A stretch of DNA of 64,000 nucleotides. It comes from Rehmannia glutinosa. Taxonomy: Eukaryota; Streptophyta; Magnoliopsida; Lamiales; Orobanchaceae. The notes beneath the pieces are model-generated. The model saw only the letters and a list, made by a program, of their open reading frames with translations. It had not been told where the DNA came from and did not search any database. The stretch lies in the NCBI GenBank assembly GCA_016081115.2, contig CM071929.1, forward strand, positions 3,844,001-3,908,000. The letters run 5' to 3'. The stretch's first letter is position 1, and every line of letters begins with the position of its first letter. Below are positions 44,712-56,344 of this stretch, one piece after another. The translations under genes were made by a program, and so were the position numbers.

Positions 44712-46707
44712 ATATATATGTTATTAATTATGTATGTGTATACACCAAACAGATAGATATATATGTTAATAATGAAAAGAGTACCCGAGGCCATGTTTTC
44801 ACAATTCAAAATGGACGACACGTATTTTCTATTCGATTTATTGCTACTCGGCACGTGTGGGGATCAGCTCATTATTGATTTGTGTCATAAGACCATAGTA
44901 CTATGTTTTTCTTGACTTTCATACTGTTATATATGTAATATGGTAGTATGTATTTGCAATTCATATAATATAGTTTCATATTCTTATCTTAATAATAGCA
45001 ATACGGCACATGTGAGTTGATGACATTATTTTATGAATTAATTTAATTATAATAATGACATAGAAATTGATCACAATGAAATTTAGAATGATAATGCTAA
45101 CAGAACTAAACTAGAAAGAGATATTTTAAGTTTTCTTTAGAGGAAATATAATTAACCACCGGTTTCAAGGTCCAAAAACTCAACTTTTAATTGGACTATG
45201 AAGGGCGGATCTAGGGGCCATCCGGGCCCCGCATACTCCAAATTTTTTTATCTCATTTTTTTAATGAAACCTTTTTTAGAAAAATTATCCGGTTTTTGCA
45301 TGGGGAAAAATTGGATTAGGAATAACTCGGTGTATCTCACTACACCCCGGTCCTTGTATAAAATGATTGATCAAAGGTCGGACTAGTCAAATATATTAAT
45401 CAAGTATGTGATCAATGGCGATAGAGTTGTCAAATGGGTTGGATCATATATCTTTGACTTTGTTTTGATCGTCTTTGAAGAAAAATTATATTGGGCCGAC
45501 CATACCAACCCAGTTTTTGGAGCAAAATAGGTTCAACTCCTTTTGGGTATGTGAAATTGCATCCCGGTCCTATCATCGTATCAGCTGGGCCGGGCTGTTT
45601 TTGACGCCTCTACTGGACAAGTTTCGACTACGGTCGGAATCTGGGTCCAACTTGGGCCGGTCTACCTAACTTCGCCACGGTTTATACATATCTAATCTTC
45701 AAAACGACAAAATCCTGCTAGCTACGCGTGTAATATCTGGGTGCACGGAAGTTGAGTATTTGGACAGAAAAACCTGATGAAATTTGACTGTAGGAGTTCG
45801 GGAATAATTTCAGTGTCAGGTACAGTTGAGAACATAATTTCATTGTCAGGTACAGTTGAGAACATATACATATTTGGTTACCTAATTTCCCAATATCAAA
45901 TAAATTGGGCTGCCAAGGTTCATTTTTTTTGTGAATCCGGCCAAACTATTGAATATTGAGTTTTGTAGTCTCTCTATGTGAAGACAATTATAATGAAGAA
46001 GGTTTAGCCTTTAGGTTGTTTGTTGGGCTTACCTAGTTAGTTTATAATGACTTGTAATGGTTTTGTCCTTAACGGACCGTGGCCCATCTTACAGCCCAAT
46101 TGTACCATGTAGAGTAGTCCCGGCCTGAGTATAGAAGCTGGGTTTGATTAGTATCTACAGCAAAGGTTTACAACTTACAAACCATAACAAGACTCACGAA
46201 AATTGAAATATATGTTGGGGTTTCCTAAAATATACATATTTTTTTCTTTTTTCTTTTTTTGAAAAATACTTTTTTTTTCTTAATGACCAATATTTTTTAT
46301 TTAAAATGTTTTGGTATTATTCTAAGGTTTAATTTTTTATACATATGATTTGATCTGTAAACCTTCCAATTCTCAATCATGGTATGTTCTAATATTTTTT
46401 TTTAAAAAAAAGATTTTATGTAAATAGATCGACCTTCGCACTAATAAAAATAGAAGCCAATAGTATCATTTTCTTTAATCTTAAATTTCAATATCTATCA
46501 TTTGAACGAAATCTCATTGATTTTCTTGAATTACAATAAGTTCGTAACTACTACACATTTGCACTTATACAACAATTTTTTCAATATTACTCAAAAGACA
46601 CAAGCAGATATTTTCATGAAACTATTGAATATCAAGAGACCAGATAGACCTTAAAAAAGTAAAATAAAAGGAAATCTAGAATGATAGTCTATTTACATAT
46701 GACTTTT
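44712..46707. other. Intergenic DNA
   Basis: Promoter side of the CxxC gene, then AT-rich spacer. It contains one 30-bp tandem duplication (45806-45865). No gene recognised; short open frames at 45198-45669 have no recognisable domain. Confidence 0.45.
45806..45865. repeat. Tandem duplication, 2 x 30 bp
   Basis: Two adjacent units beginning AATTTCA(G/T)TGTCAGG and ending GAGAACAT, differing at one base. Confidence 0.9.
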
Positions 46708-46984
46708 GGATATGAACATTTTTGTTTTTTTTTTTAGAAGAAACTATATTGCATTTATTCAGAAATATCCAACAATACAATGTCCTCAACCCATCTAGGG
46801 ATATCACTATTCATCCATGAAAAAGATGAAGGGCTAAAAGAAGCAAAAGAAGCTAACTTATGAGCAACTAAATTAGCCGAACGACTAACATGAGAAAATC
46901 TGGTTTCACCAGGCTATTTAACAGTGATTTTATCTCGGAAACTACGCTGCCCGAGTAACTTAAATCTTCGTGGTTGGCCGTAAT

Positions 46985-47940
46985 CGTTGGAAATTTTGGT
47001 TTTGATAAAGTGGGTGTCGACCGACTTTGACCAATTTTTCGGTGGCTAAATATTTAATTCTGGAGGAATTAAATTATATATTATTAATCTACGTTGAGTA
47101 GATGTTCGTAGTATTTTTAATCATTGTTTATCCTAGTTTATTTACTAGAAGGTGTTATATCTTTGTATAAACTATAACACAAGTGGATGATCACAAGTGG
47201 GCCACACGCTTGCGCCCAGCGCCCGCCCGCTTTACCGGGATTGGGCTTGGGCATGGGCCTGGGCTTGGGCATGGGCATAGATCAAGGCTTGATCGGGGCG
47301 GCCCGGCCTATTGGGCCCGGGTCCTGGTCCACTCGCTAAAGTTTTGCCACTCGAAAATGGGCTTGGCCCAGGTTCGAGTGATCGCTGGATTGTTGGAGCC
47401 CAATGAATCTGGACATTGTAGGTGTCCGGATTCGTGTGTTGGAGTTGTAACTCCTGCAGCGGGTGGTCATCTGAAGTTAGCCCACTACCCGATCACATGC
47501 GGTAGTGGGGTGTAACACCTTGGTTGTTACAAATGATTAATGCCCACTACCCAGCTTTTTCTCATGCGGTGGAATGTTTGGCTATTTATTCATGTTTGTG
47601 CATTGCGTTTGACACACGTAATTCATACTCAATAAAAAAACATACAATCATTTTCTCGTTTCTCAGCAAGTCCAAAAACCAGTCTTGACACATTTCTAGT
47701 TCGAAGGTGCTACGTGTTAGTGGTGCTTTACTACACAAAGACGTAAGCGTTTCATCTTTGGAAGCAATACGTCAAACCGTGAGCACTAGCGGGACGTAAT
47801 TGTTTTGCGGAAAGAGATTCGTCTCAACTCGGCTTCCGAAAGTTTTATCTTTTGTAATATCTAGTAATCTTCATTTTACGTAATTTGCCATTTGAAGGCA
47901 TTCCGATCATGTAACATTGTATTCAATAATCGCAAAGCAA
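46985..47940 (+). repeat. Copia 5' LTR (with internal deletion)
   Basis: Shares TTGGAAATTTTGGTTTTGAT, GACCAATTTTTCGGTGGC and the GGGCCCGGGTCC region with the 3' LTR. It lacks about 125 bp present in the 3' LTR at roughly 52430-52560, between GTAGTATTTTTA and ATCATTGTTTATC. Its right end, just before gag, is eroded. Confidence 0.88.
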
Positions 47941-47955
47941 TTAACGAACTTCACG

Positions 47956-49040
47956 ATGGCAAGCTCAAGCGAGAACCCCAATTATCCCTCCCCGCCTTGG
48001 TGAAAACCCGAAAAATTCATGGGTTTCGACTTGAAGAGTGGCAACAAAAATCTTTGTTTTTCCGAGGACGCTCTTGTTGTTCTTTGAAAAAACGTTGCGT
48101 TTGATGCATGGGGCCAGGGTGATTTCTGTGCGTAACTATGTCCTAAACGGACTTAGTGATGCACTTTCTGATGTGTATTGTCTTTGTGAAATCCTCCAAA
48201 GAATTGTGGGATTCTTTGGAGAAGAAATCAAAAATCGAGGATCTTGCACAAAGAAATTTGTTGTCGGTAAGTTCTTGGATTTTGTGATGGTTGATTCTAA
48301 AACCGTGATGGAACAAGTTCGAAGTTCCGTTGATCCTACATGAAATATCTGCCGAGGAATGGCTTTGCGGAAGCATTCAAGTAGCCGCTTTGATTGAGAA
48401 ATTGCCCCCAAGTTGGAGGGATTTCAAGAATTATCTCAAACATAAGCGAAAGGAGATGGGACTAGAGGATCTGATTGTCAAACTCGAGAATGAGGAAGAC
48501 AATAGGAGGGTTGACTCTAAGTCCAAGCTTGTCCCTATGGAGTCAAAAGACTTGATGGAGCACGGCTCGTCAAGTAACTCGAAGAAAAGGCCTAACGATA
48601 AAGGCAAGAAACCGGTGGAAAATTCGGGAGCTTGCTACAATCGCTAAACCAACCATATGGCAAAGAATCGTCGGCCAAAAAAGAAAAAAAAACCAAACCG
48701 CATATGCCAATGTGGTTGAAGAAAGGGAGTCGACGTTGACATGTCGGGCGGTAGTGTTTGAAGCCAATTTGGTGGATAACCCAAAAGAATGGTTTGTGGA
48801 TACCGGTGCCACTTGCCATGTACGATCGATAAGGATGCATTCTCTTCTTACATCCCATCGACCGGAAGAAAGCTCCATATGGGGAATCACGCCTCTTGAT
48901 GTTCTTTGGCGTTGGAACGGTGGTGCTAAAGCTTACTTCGGGAAAAGAGTTGAAGTGAAGGATGTGTCTTTGCATGTCCCGGACATCCGCAAAAATCTGG
49001 TTTCGGGTTCGGCTTTGTCAACCATGGGTTTAGACTAGTT
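47956..49040 (+). pseudogene. Copia gag and protease remnant
   Basis: The gag start is taken at the ATG at 47956, followed by a UBN2-like gag core (48330-48647). The CCHC knuckle at about 48630-48675 has lost its pattern by a frameshift. The aspartic protease follows (48712-49038), with the catalytic DTG box intact and a pre-integrase end. Confidence 0.8.
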
Positions 49041-49299
49041 TTTGAGTCCGAAAAGTTTGTCTTAGCAAATTTGGACCGATTCCTTGGTAGGGGTTATCTA
49101 GACAAAGGACTCGTTCAAATGAATGTAATGACCGCACGTCGTTTTGGCGAGAATATGAATAAGAATGAATCTTCTTCTTTTATATTCTTGAGTACTCTAA
49201 TTTATGGCATATTAGATTAGGACATGTAAATCTAAATGCTATAAAAAGATTGGTAAATTTAGAATTGATTAATTTACACAAGTAAACTCACAAAGAAAA

Positions 49300-50200
49300 T
49301 GTGAAGTTTATGTTGAAGCTAAAATGGCTAAATTACCATTTCATTCGGTTGAAAGGAGCACTTCACCTTTAGAGTTGATACACAATGATGTGTGTGATCT
49401 AAAATTTGTGCAACCTAAAGATGGTAAAAAATATTTCATCACATTTATTGATGATTGCACAAGATTTTGCTACTTATACTAGTTAAGAAGCAAAAATGAA
49501 GCATTAGAGGTTTTTAAGAATTATAAAAATGAAGTTGAAAATCAACTTGCGTGGATTAAAATAATTCGGAGTGATAGAGGTGGCGAATATGTTGCACCAT
49601 TTGAAGAACTATGTACCCGATCGGGCATAATTCATCAAACAACAACACCATATTCACCACGCGATCTAACGGTGTTCTTTGAACGCAAAAACCGGACTCT
49701 AAAAGAGATGATGAATGCCATGTTGATAAGTTCCGGATTACCCCAGAGAATATGTGGGGGAAGCTTTTTAATGACCCAACCACATATTGAATAAAATATC
49801 ACTTAAAGGGAAAGATAAGACACCTTACGAATTGTGGAAAAATCGTAAGCCTCTTATAAATACCTTAAAGTGTGGGGGTGTTTGGCTAAGGTAGCAATAC
49901 GAACCAAAACAAGTTAAAATTGGACCAAAGACAGTTGATTGTGTCTTTGTGGGATATGCATACCAAAGTAGTGCATATAGGTTTATGATACATAAGTCGA
50001 AAAATCCGGAAATGATCAAGGTACCATAATCGAATCGAGGAATCTTTGTATTCTTTGAGGATGTCTACCCTTGTAGAGAAAAATTACAAGTGAGTACTAA
50101 TAAAAGAACTCACGAATCGCAAGTGGTTCAACACCAATTAGTGAAGAATCGAGACGCAAAGAAGAGGTCTAAGACGGCTAAGTCTTTTGGGCCGATTACA
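49300..50200 (+). pseudogene. Copia integrase remnant
   Basis: Blocks typical of the integrase core (FIDDCTRFCY, then RSDRGGEY with its catalytic Asp, TTTPYSP and KNRTL) appear in order but in different frames. Confidence 0.8.
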
Positions 50201-51720
50201 TAACATTTATGTTAGATGGTGAGCCAAACTCGATTAAAGAGGCTCTAAGCGATCCGGATGCTTCGCTCCGGCAGAAGCTATCAATAGTGAAATCGAGTCC
50301 ATTCTCGCAGAACCATACTTGGGAGTTGGTTGATCTCCTGCTAGTCATAACCTTTATGATGTAAATGGATCCTAAAGAAGAAGTATAAAGCGGATGGAAC
50401 TATTGATACGTATAAAGCACGGCTTGTAGCCAAAGGCTTTAAACAAAAAGAAGGATATGATTTCTTTGATACCTATTCTCCAAGAATGAAGGATTGCATC
50501 TATTTGGGTGCTTCTTTGCGACACGCTTTGCACAATCTAGAGATTCATCGGTTGGGCGTCAAGACGCGCGTTTGAATGGAGATAGATCTTTGAAATATAC
50601 ATGGAACAACTCGAAGGGTTTGTTGCACCGATCGAAAAGAAGGTGTGCAAGTTAATAAGATCCTTATGCGGATGAAACAAGCTCCAAAACAATGGCATCT
50701 TAAGTTTGACAATACGATGTTGTCAAATGGATTTAAAATCAACGAGTGTGATAAATGTGTATATGTCGAAGGGACATCGAAGCATTTGTCATAGTTTGTC
50801 TATACGTGAGCGATTTGTTAATCATGGGCGTGAGTCATGATACTATCATGGAGACTAAAAGAATGTTAAAGATGAACTTTGACATGAAGGATATGGGGAC
50901 TAGCTGATGTAATCCTTGGGATAAAAATCAGCAGAACTCCCGATGGAATTATCTTGTCACAATCCCACTATGTGGAGAAAGTGCTCAAGAAATTCAATGC
51001 TTTTGACGATTCACCGTCAAAAGACGCCCATTGATTTAAGTATAAATCGGTTGCTAATAAAGCGATGCATGGCTCGGATGGAATACTCACGTATAATAAG
51101 CGATCGATGTACATCACAAATTGTACACGTCCGGACTTGGCCTACCACCTCAAATATGTTGAGTAGGTTCACGAGCAATCCAAGCCATGAGCATTGAAAA
51201 GCGTTAACCAGGTGTTAAAATACTTGAAGTATACCTTGGATTATGGGCTATACTACTCAAGATATCCAACCGTTTCTTGAAGGATATAGTGATGCTAGTT
51301 GGATTTGATTCGAAAGATTCTTATTCAACTAGTGGATACATATTCACCATTGGATGTGGTGCGGTATCGTGGAAGTCCACGAAGCAAACGTGTATAGCTC
51401 GGTCCCACCATGGAATGGAGTTTATAGCTTTGGATAAAGCTAGTGAAGAAAACAGAGTGGCTTCAAACTTTTGGAAGATATTCCATGTTGGAGGAAGCTT
51501 GTGCCTTCCGTGATGATTCACCGTGATAGCCAAGCTATAGGAAGAACGGCACAGAGCAATATGTATAACGGTAAGTCTAGACATATTCGTCGAGACACAA
51601 TACCGCTAGACATTGATCTCAATGGTGTGATGTCAATTGACTACATAAAGTCAAAAGACAATTTGGCGATCCTTTGTGAAAGGATCGAATCGAGATCAAT
51701 TAGGTAAATTGCTAGAGGGA
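50200..51720 (+). pseudogene. Copia reverse transcriptase and RNase H remnant
   Basis: RT blocks are fragmentary (KARLVAKGF-like sequence, then a YVSD segment where YVDD is usual). The RNase H part keeps SYSTSGYIFTIGCGAVSWKS and RHIRRDTI near the end. Many frame changes. Confidence 0.8.
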
Positions 51721-52298
51721 ATGGGCTTAAAGTCCACAAAGTAAAAATAATCATCATAGTGGTAACCCAACCATGATGACGGAGACCCCAAGAACTTGGT
51801 TCAATGGGAAAACTAAACTATGAAGGTTATGTTGTAACACTTGGAAACAATGTTATAACCCATCCCTAGAAAGCAATACCAAGTGTTGAAACACCCGCAG
51901 TTGTGGTGAGGCTAAGTCATTTGACTTTTAATGATTCCCGCACCTCGTTGAGGTTGAGTATGGCAGGATACTCGGATAGAGATCACCTATATAAGTAAGA
52001 AGTGTGGGCCGCTTCAAAGTAACACTTATGAATCCAAAGTGGTGCCCATGGCAAAACGGACACAAAACGTGAGAAACGAAAGGTGTTGAGACCTTATTGT
52101 GTTAATCTTTGTTGACTCGGTATACACCGTGGAGGAATAGTCAAGCATTGCGTCCACTAAGCCGCCCGGTGTACCCGATGATATTGACTACTGAAGGTTC
52201 AAAGCCATAAGCTACCTTTCCGAATGCAATATTGTCTCTTGAGGACCGTTTGCGTGTCTTCATTCATGCATACATTAATTTCCACTCATGTGGGGGAT

Positions 52299-53389
52299 TG
52301 TTGGAAATTTTGGTTTTGATAAAGTGGGTGTCGACCCAACTTTGACCAATTTTTCGGTGGCTAAATATTTAATTCGGAGGAATTAAATTATATATTATTA
52401 ATCTACGTTCGAGTAGATGTTCGTAGTATTTTTATTTCTCAAAATCGAATTTGGTGAGTGAGAAATTAATACACGAAGGTAGCCACATAAATGGGCATTA
52501 TGTAAAGATTTGTAAAGGGAAATGAAAGGCTTTTGCCTTATCCCACATGGAATACAAATCATTGTTTATCCTAGTTTATTTACTAGAAGGTGTTATATGT
52601 TGTATAAACTATAACACAAGTGGATGATCACAAGTGGGCCACACGCGCGACGCCCGCTCGCCTCGGCCTCGGCCAGGCCTGGACACTGGTATGGGCATGG
52701 GCTTGGGCGGGGCGGCTGGCCCTATTGGGCCCGGGTCCTCGGTCCACTAAAGTTTTTGCCACTCGAAAATGGGCTTGGCCCAGATTCGAGTGATCGTTGG
52801 CTGTTGGGCCCAATGAATCTGGACATTGTAGGTGCCCGATTCGTGTGATATTGGAGTTGTAACTCTTTGCAAAGTGGTGGTCATCCTGTTAGCCCACTAC
52901 TCCGATCATTATTAAGCGGTAGTGGGGTGTAACACCTTGTTGTTACAAATGATTAATGCCCACTACCCAGTTTTTCTCCCGCAGGTGGAATGTTTGGCTA
53001 TTTATACATGTTTGTGCATTGCGATTTGACACCACGAAATTCATACTCAATCAAAAACATACAATCATTTTCTCGCGTTCTGCGATAAAGTCCAAAGAAC
53101 TTGGTCTTGAAAGACATTTCTAGTTCGAAGGTGCTTACGTATTAGTGGTGCTACTACACGAGAAGACGTAAGCCGTTTCATCTTTGGAAGCAATACGTCA
53201 AACCGTAAGCACTAGCCGGGACGTAATTGCTTTTATGAAAGAGATTCGTCTCGACTCGCTTCCGAAAGTTTTATCTTTTGTAATAGCTAGTTGATTTCTT
53301 GTAATCTTCTGTTTTACGTAATTTGCCATTTGAAGACATTTCCGATCCTGTAACATTGTATTCAACAAGAATCGCTTGTACCGCCAACA
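52299..53389 (+). repeat. Copia 3' LTR (TGTTGG...CCAACA)
   Basis: Begins directly after the purine tract and ends at CCAACA (53384-53389). About 1.09 kb. Relative of the solo LTR at 20274-21419. Confidence 0.9.
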
Positions 53390-53481
53390 ACGAATCCGAC
53401 GTAAAAGAATCCTCCTCCAAGCTTGTCTACTAAGATGAAGCAAGCCCTCTAGAATCGCAAGCAGCGGATATGAACATTTTT

Positions 53482-53787
53482 TAAATATTCATGTAAGTCT
53501 TGTCATATTTATTTGGTAGAAATACATTTTTATTGTTCAACTAGTAGAAGTACAACAAAAATATATTTAAAAGTCACAAATTTACATTTATCCAAAGTGA
53601 AAATTCTAGGCGAGTTGGATTTGAGATACATAATTGAAATTTTAATCCAGAACTATATACTTTAATACTTATCTACGATTTTTGTCAGAAAAGAAAAAAA
53701 AGTTATATACGATCAAATAACGCATTTCTGGGATTGAGTCTTGAGATTTATTCATGATACGATCAAAGTGAAATTTGTATGAGAGTC
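53482..53787. other. AT-rich spacer
   Basis: Nothing recognised. Confidence 0.4.
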
Positions 53788-54089
53788 CACGCTACAAGAA
53801 AATTTCGGTTCTATCGGCTGCACTTTACCGCGAAAATAATTTTGTCACTAAATTTTACGATTACCTTTCACGAATGGAAAATATTATTTCCCACCAAATT
53901 ATACCAACAAATTACCGCGATTACAAGCGAGTTTTGAATTTACCGACATATTTTCTCGGTATTTACCAACATGATTTTAGATTATGTAGGTAAATATTTT
54001 ATCTACAATAATTTTACCTACACTTTATAATTTTTTAATACTTACCTACAAAAAAAATCAGAGGTAAACCGATTTTTTCTTTTGTAGTG
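53788..54089. mobile_element. CACTA-like non-autonomous element
   Basis: The left end is CACGCTACAAGAAAATTT and the right end is TTTTTTCTTTTGTAGTG, a slightly eroded version of the CACTACAAGAAAA terminus of plant CACTA elements. About 302 bp, no coding capacity. Confidence 0.65.
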
Positions 54090-54325
54090 TCAATTCGAAA
54101 TACATCGATCAAAAAGAAAAAAATTAGCTCGGGCTGCATGTGTTGAGTGTCTATATGCACATGTTGATAGTATACTACAATCAAGAAGATGACCCCATAT
54201 TGACCATTCTTATAAAAAACTATTGACAATAATTTTAAATTTCTCAGTCGAACCTTTCCACTAGATTACAAGTCAACAGATTGGGAGACTATGTTAGGCC
54301 TAACCCGTTATACCATAAGCAAACG
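54090..54325. other. AT-rich spacer
   Basis: Nothing recognised. Confidence 0.35.
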
Positions 54326-54613
54326 TTAGTGTAAACTACACATTGAGGTATGGCTTTTTTCTAGTAAGTTCACTCGTTGTAGCTTTACCAAAGCGGTTGC
54401 CGCTTTCTTGTACCTATGTGCTATAAGGTAGTATCCGCTTTGATACATGAATCTTGTGAAATATTCCCACCATAGCCGCTCCCGTGATAGGTGAGGAACT
54501 CCATTCAAAAAACCCCCTGAAATAGCCGTGTTTTCAATAGTCATATACGAAAATTCCTTTTGAGCCTTTGCGGCGATTGAGCAATCCCAAATCCGGTAAA
54601 AGAGAGAAACCAA
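54326..54613 (-). CDS. Unidentified open reading frame, possible gene or exon fragment
   Basis: A 95-codon frame on the minus strand with balanced, protein-like composition (SIAAKAQKEFSYMTIENTAI, then LWWEYFTRFMYQSGYYLIAH and RYKKAATALVKLQRVNLLEK). The second half looks helical and repeat-like. I do not recognise the family. The DNA here (54300-54760) is GC-richer than its surroundings. It could be an exon relic, a captured gene piece in a transposon, or organelle-derived DNA; none is shown. Confidence 0.3.
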   Translation of the reverse strand: MVSLFYRIWDCSIAAKAQKEFSYMTIENTAISGGFLNGVPHLSRERLWWEYFTRFMYQSGYYLIAHRYKKAATALVKLQRVNLLEKSHTSMCSLH

Positions 54614-54789
54614 CCGGGGGACGAAAAGCGGCTAAGCTACAAAGGCAAGCGGTGGCGGTCAAGCGAGCACATCGATCGACGTTAACTTTATACCGGGTTC
54701 TTTGTTGCCACGCTTCCATGTTGCCGCGCACTAAGAGTCGTTTCCACCAAGTTTACTTTCTTACACTGCCACTTGAAGTTCTCAATATT

Positions 54790-54885
54790 AATTGTTCTAC
54801 CATTGTGCCCCGGAAGCTCAAACCCTTAAGTTCTCCAAAGAGAGGCCAAAAGTTACCTAACCTTAACCACTGGGCCAAAGATATT
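54790..54885 (-). mobile_element. SINE-like tRNA-derived head (minus strand)
   Basis: On the minus strand an A-box-like TGGCCCAGTGGTTAAGG (54876-54860) is followed about 35 bp later by a B-box-like GGGTTTGAGCTTCC (54825-54812). Confidence 0.55.
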
Positions 54886-54899
54886 TGGATTGGATTACC

Positions 54900-55619
54900 A
54901 AAGACTTAATATTGGGTTAGGTAGTTTTTTTAGGATCTAAGCACATGCTGATGATTGACTTAACATTGACATATATAGTTGTGTAATTAAATGTAGATTC
55001 GCATATATAATGTCCCATAATATGTGTATTAGTGTGTGGCTTGCTAAAGTTTTCTTCGTAGCTGGGGTTTTGCACAATCCCAAATTTGTAGCAATATTTC
55101 TCGGGTCAAGTTATAAAGCAACATCAATTAAAATTGTGAAATTACCAAACTTTTCGATTTTTGGTCAACAATTTACAATAATTCCGAGCTAGTAAAATTC
55201 ATCAATGAAAGCAGAGGTCACGTTTGTTTTTCTTTTCTTTTTTTTTTTTAAGTAAAAAAAATCACTTGTTCCGATTTTATATATATTACATGTTGAAAAT
55301 AAATTTAACGACCTACGAATACCAACGAAAGCGAAAAAATGATTATGTTCCACAAAAAGAGCCGTCTTTAACTCGTAGAATTACAAAAACAACAAGGATT
55401 ATAGTTAATGTAGGAATCATTTGTCGGTATTCTAAACTTTGGTGTTAGAAGATTATATTAATTATTACAAGCATTTTGTTTACTTGGACCGATTATTTTA
55501 ATCTGATAGAAATTGATTGCGCATTAAGATATTTTTGTCCTCGTGCTTTACAACTTAATAAAGTAATACAACATTTGGTAAGGCCTGTCCTGCCCTTGCC
55601 AAATGGTGCCGGTGGATTA
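54900..55619. other. AT-rich intergenic DNA
   Basis: No gene or repeat structure recognised. Confidence 0.4.
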
Positions 55620-55809
55620 CTTATTTTCAGTGTTCTAAAAATCGTTAGACGCTAATTGTGTGGCAGACTGAAGTCTAGTGTCTAGACGGGACTTGAACAG
55701 GGTTAGATGAGGCATAATCGGAAGAAAAACTTAGGCGAACTAGAGGAGCCTAGCGCCTAAGCGGGACTAATCGGGGTTAGGCAAGACTTTTTAGAACATT
55801 GCTTATTTT
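55620..55809. mobile_element. hAT-like MITE with 8-bp duplication CTTATTTT
   Basis: Element 55628-55801 (174 bp) is flanked by perfect CTTATTTT copies (55620-55627 and 55802-55809). Ends CAGTGTTCTAAAAA and TTTTTAGAACATTG are inverted repeats with one mismatch. Internally rich in GCCTAAGCG/TAGGCG words. Confidence 0.9.
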
Positions 55810-56344
55810 TGCCGTATTTAAGCATTATTTTATTGAGAATCGCATTACGATTTGAAATTCTTTCAAGGTGGGATTTTCATTTTTTTGGTAATAGAATATG
55901 GTTGGTGATGTGTATGAACCTATGCAATTGTAGTAAGTAGTAAAGAGAAAATACAAACAAATTATTTTTCTATTTTTTATCAACATACTATTTTTGTGAC
56001 TTTATATACGTCTATATCATTTCCAAAGGATAGTGTCAAACTAATTAATTAATTACTAAAAAATGACATGAGAAAACGATATATAAAATTTCAAAATTAT
56101 TACTATTATTATTTATTTTTTTTTTTTTTGATCAATTTATTATTATTATTATTATTACTACTACATAACACCAGTGTTGGAGGACGGAAATATCTATATC
56201 TAAGAGGAAGCAAGTGCGGATCCCATCAAACGCATTGGATTCTCCTAAGAGAACAAAGAGAAGAATTCTAAAGCAATCATCTGTAATCCAAGATATTAAA
56301 TTTAATTCATTAAATACATATATATATATATATGAGATCTCGTT
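55810..56344. repeat. Spacer with TTA and TA microsatellites
   Basis: No gene. A T-run and (TTA)n lie at 56115-56158, and (TA)n at about 56319-56333. Confidence 0.6.

Larger units (their letters stand above)
46985..53389 (+). mobile_element. Copia (Ty1-like) LTR retrotransposon, full-length but degenerate
   Basis: Two LTRs (about 46985-47940 and 52299-53389) flank a complete series of Copia domains on the plus strand: gag with a broken CCHC knuckle, aspartic protease, integrase, reverse transcriptase and RNase H. A purine tract (TGTGGGGGAT) precedes the 3' LTR. Stops and frameshifts are frequent, so the element should not be able to move by itself. No clean 5-bp duplication was found. Confidence 0.93.
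46708..53481 (-). mobile_element. Short LINE 3' insertion with 16-bp target duplication, split by a Copia element
   Basis: GGATATGAACATTTTT occurs at 46708-46723 and 53466-53481. Next to the left copy is a T-run (poly(A) tail on the minus strand), then LINE 3' sequence to about 46984 whose minus strand encodes the end of an RNase H domain (SHVSRSANLVAHKLASF) and a stop. About 75 bp at 53390-53465 look like the preceding part of the same RNase H. The Copia element lies exactly between the two parts. Confidence 0.85.

Noticed and set aside
47183..47515. 110-codon Gly/His-rich frame
   Set aside because: Lies in the Copia LTR and is not kept in the other LTR (52624-52848) in the same frame.
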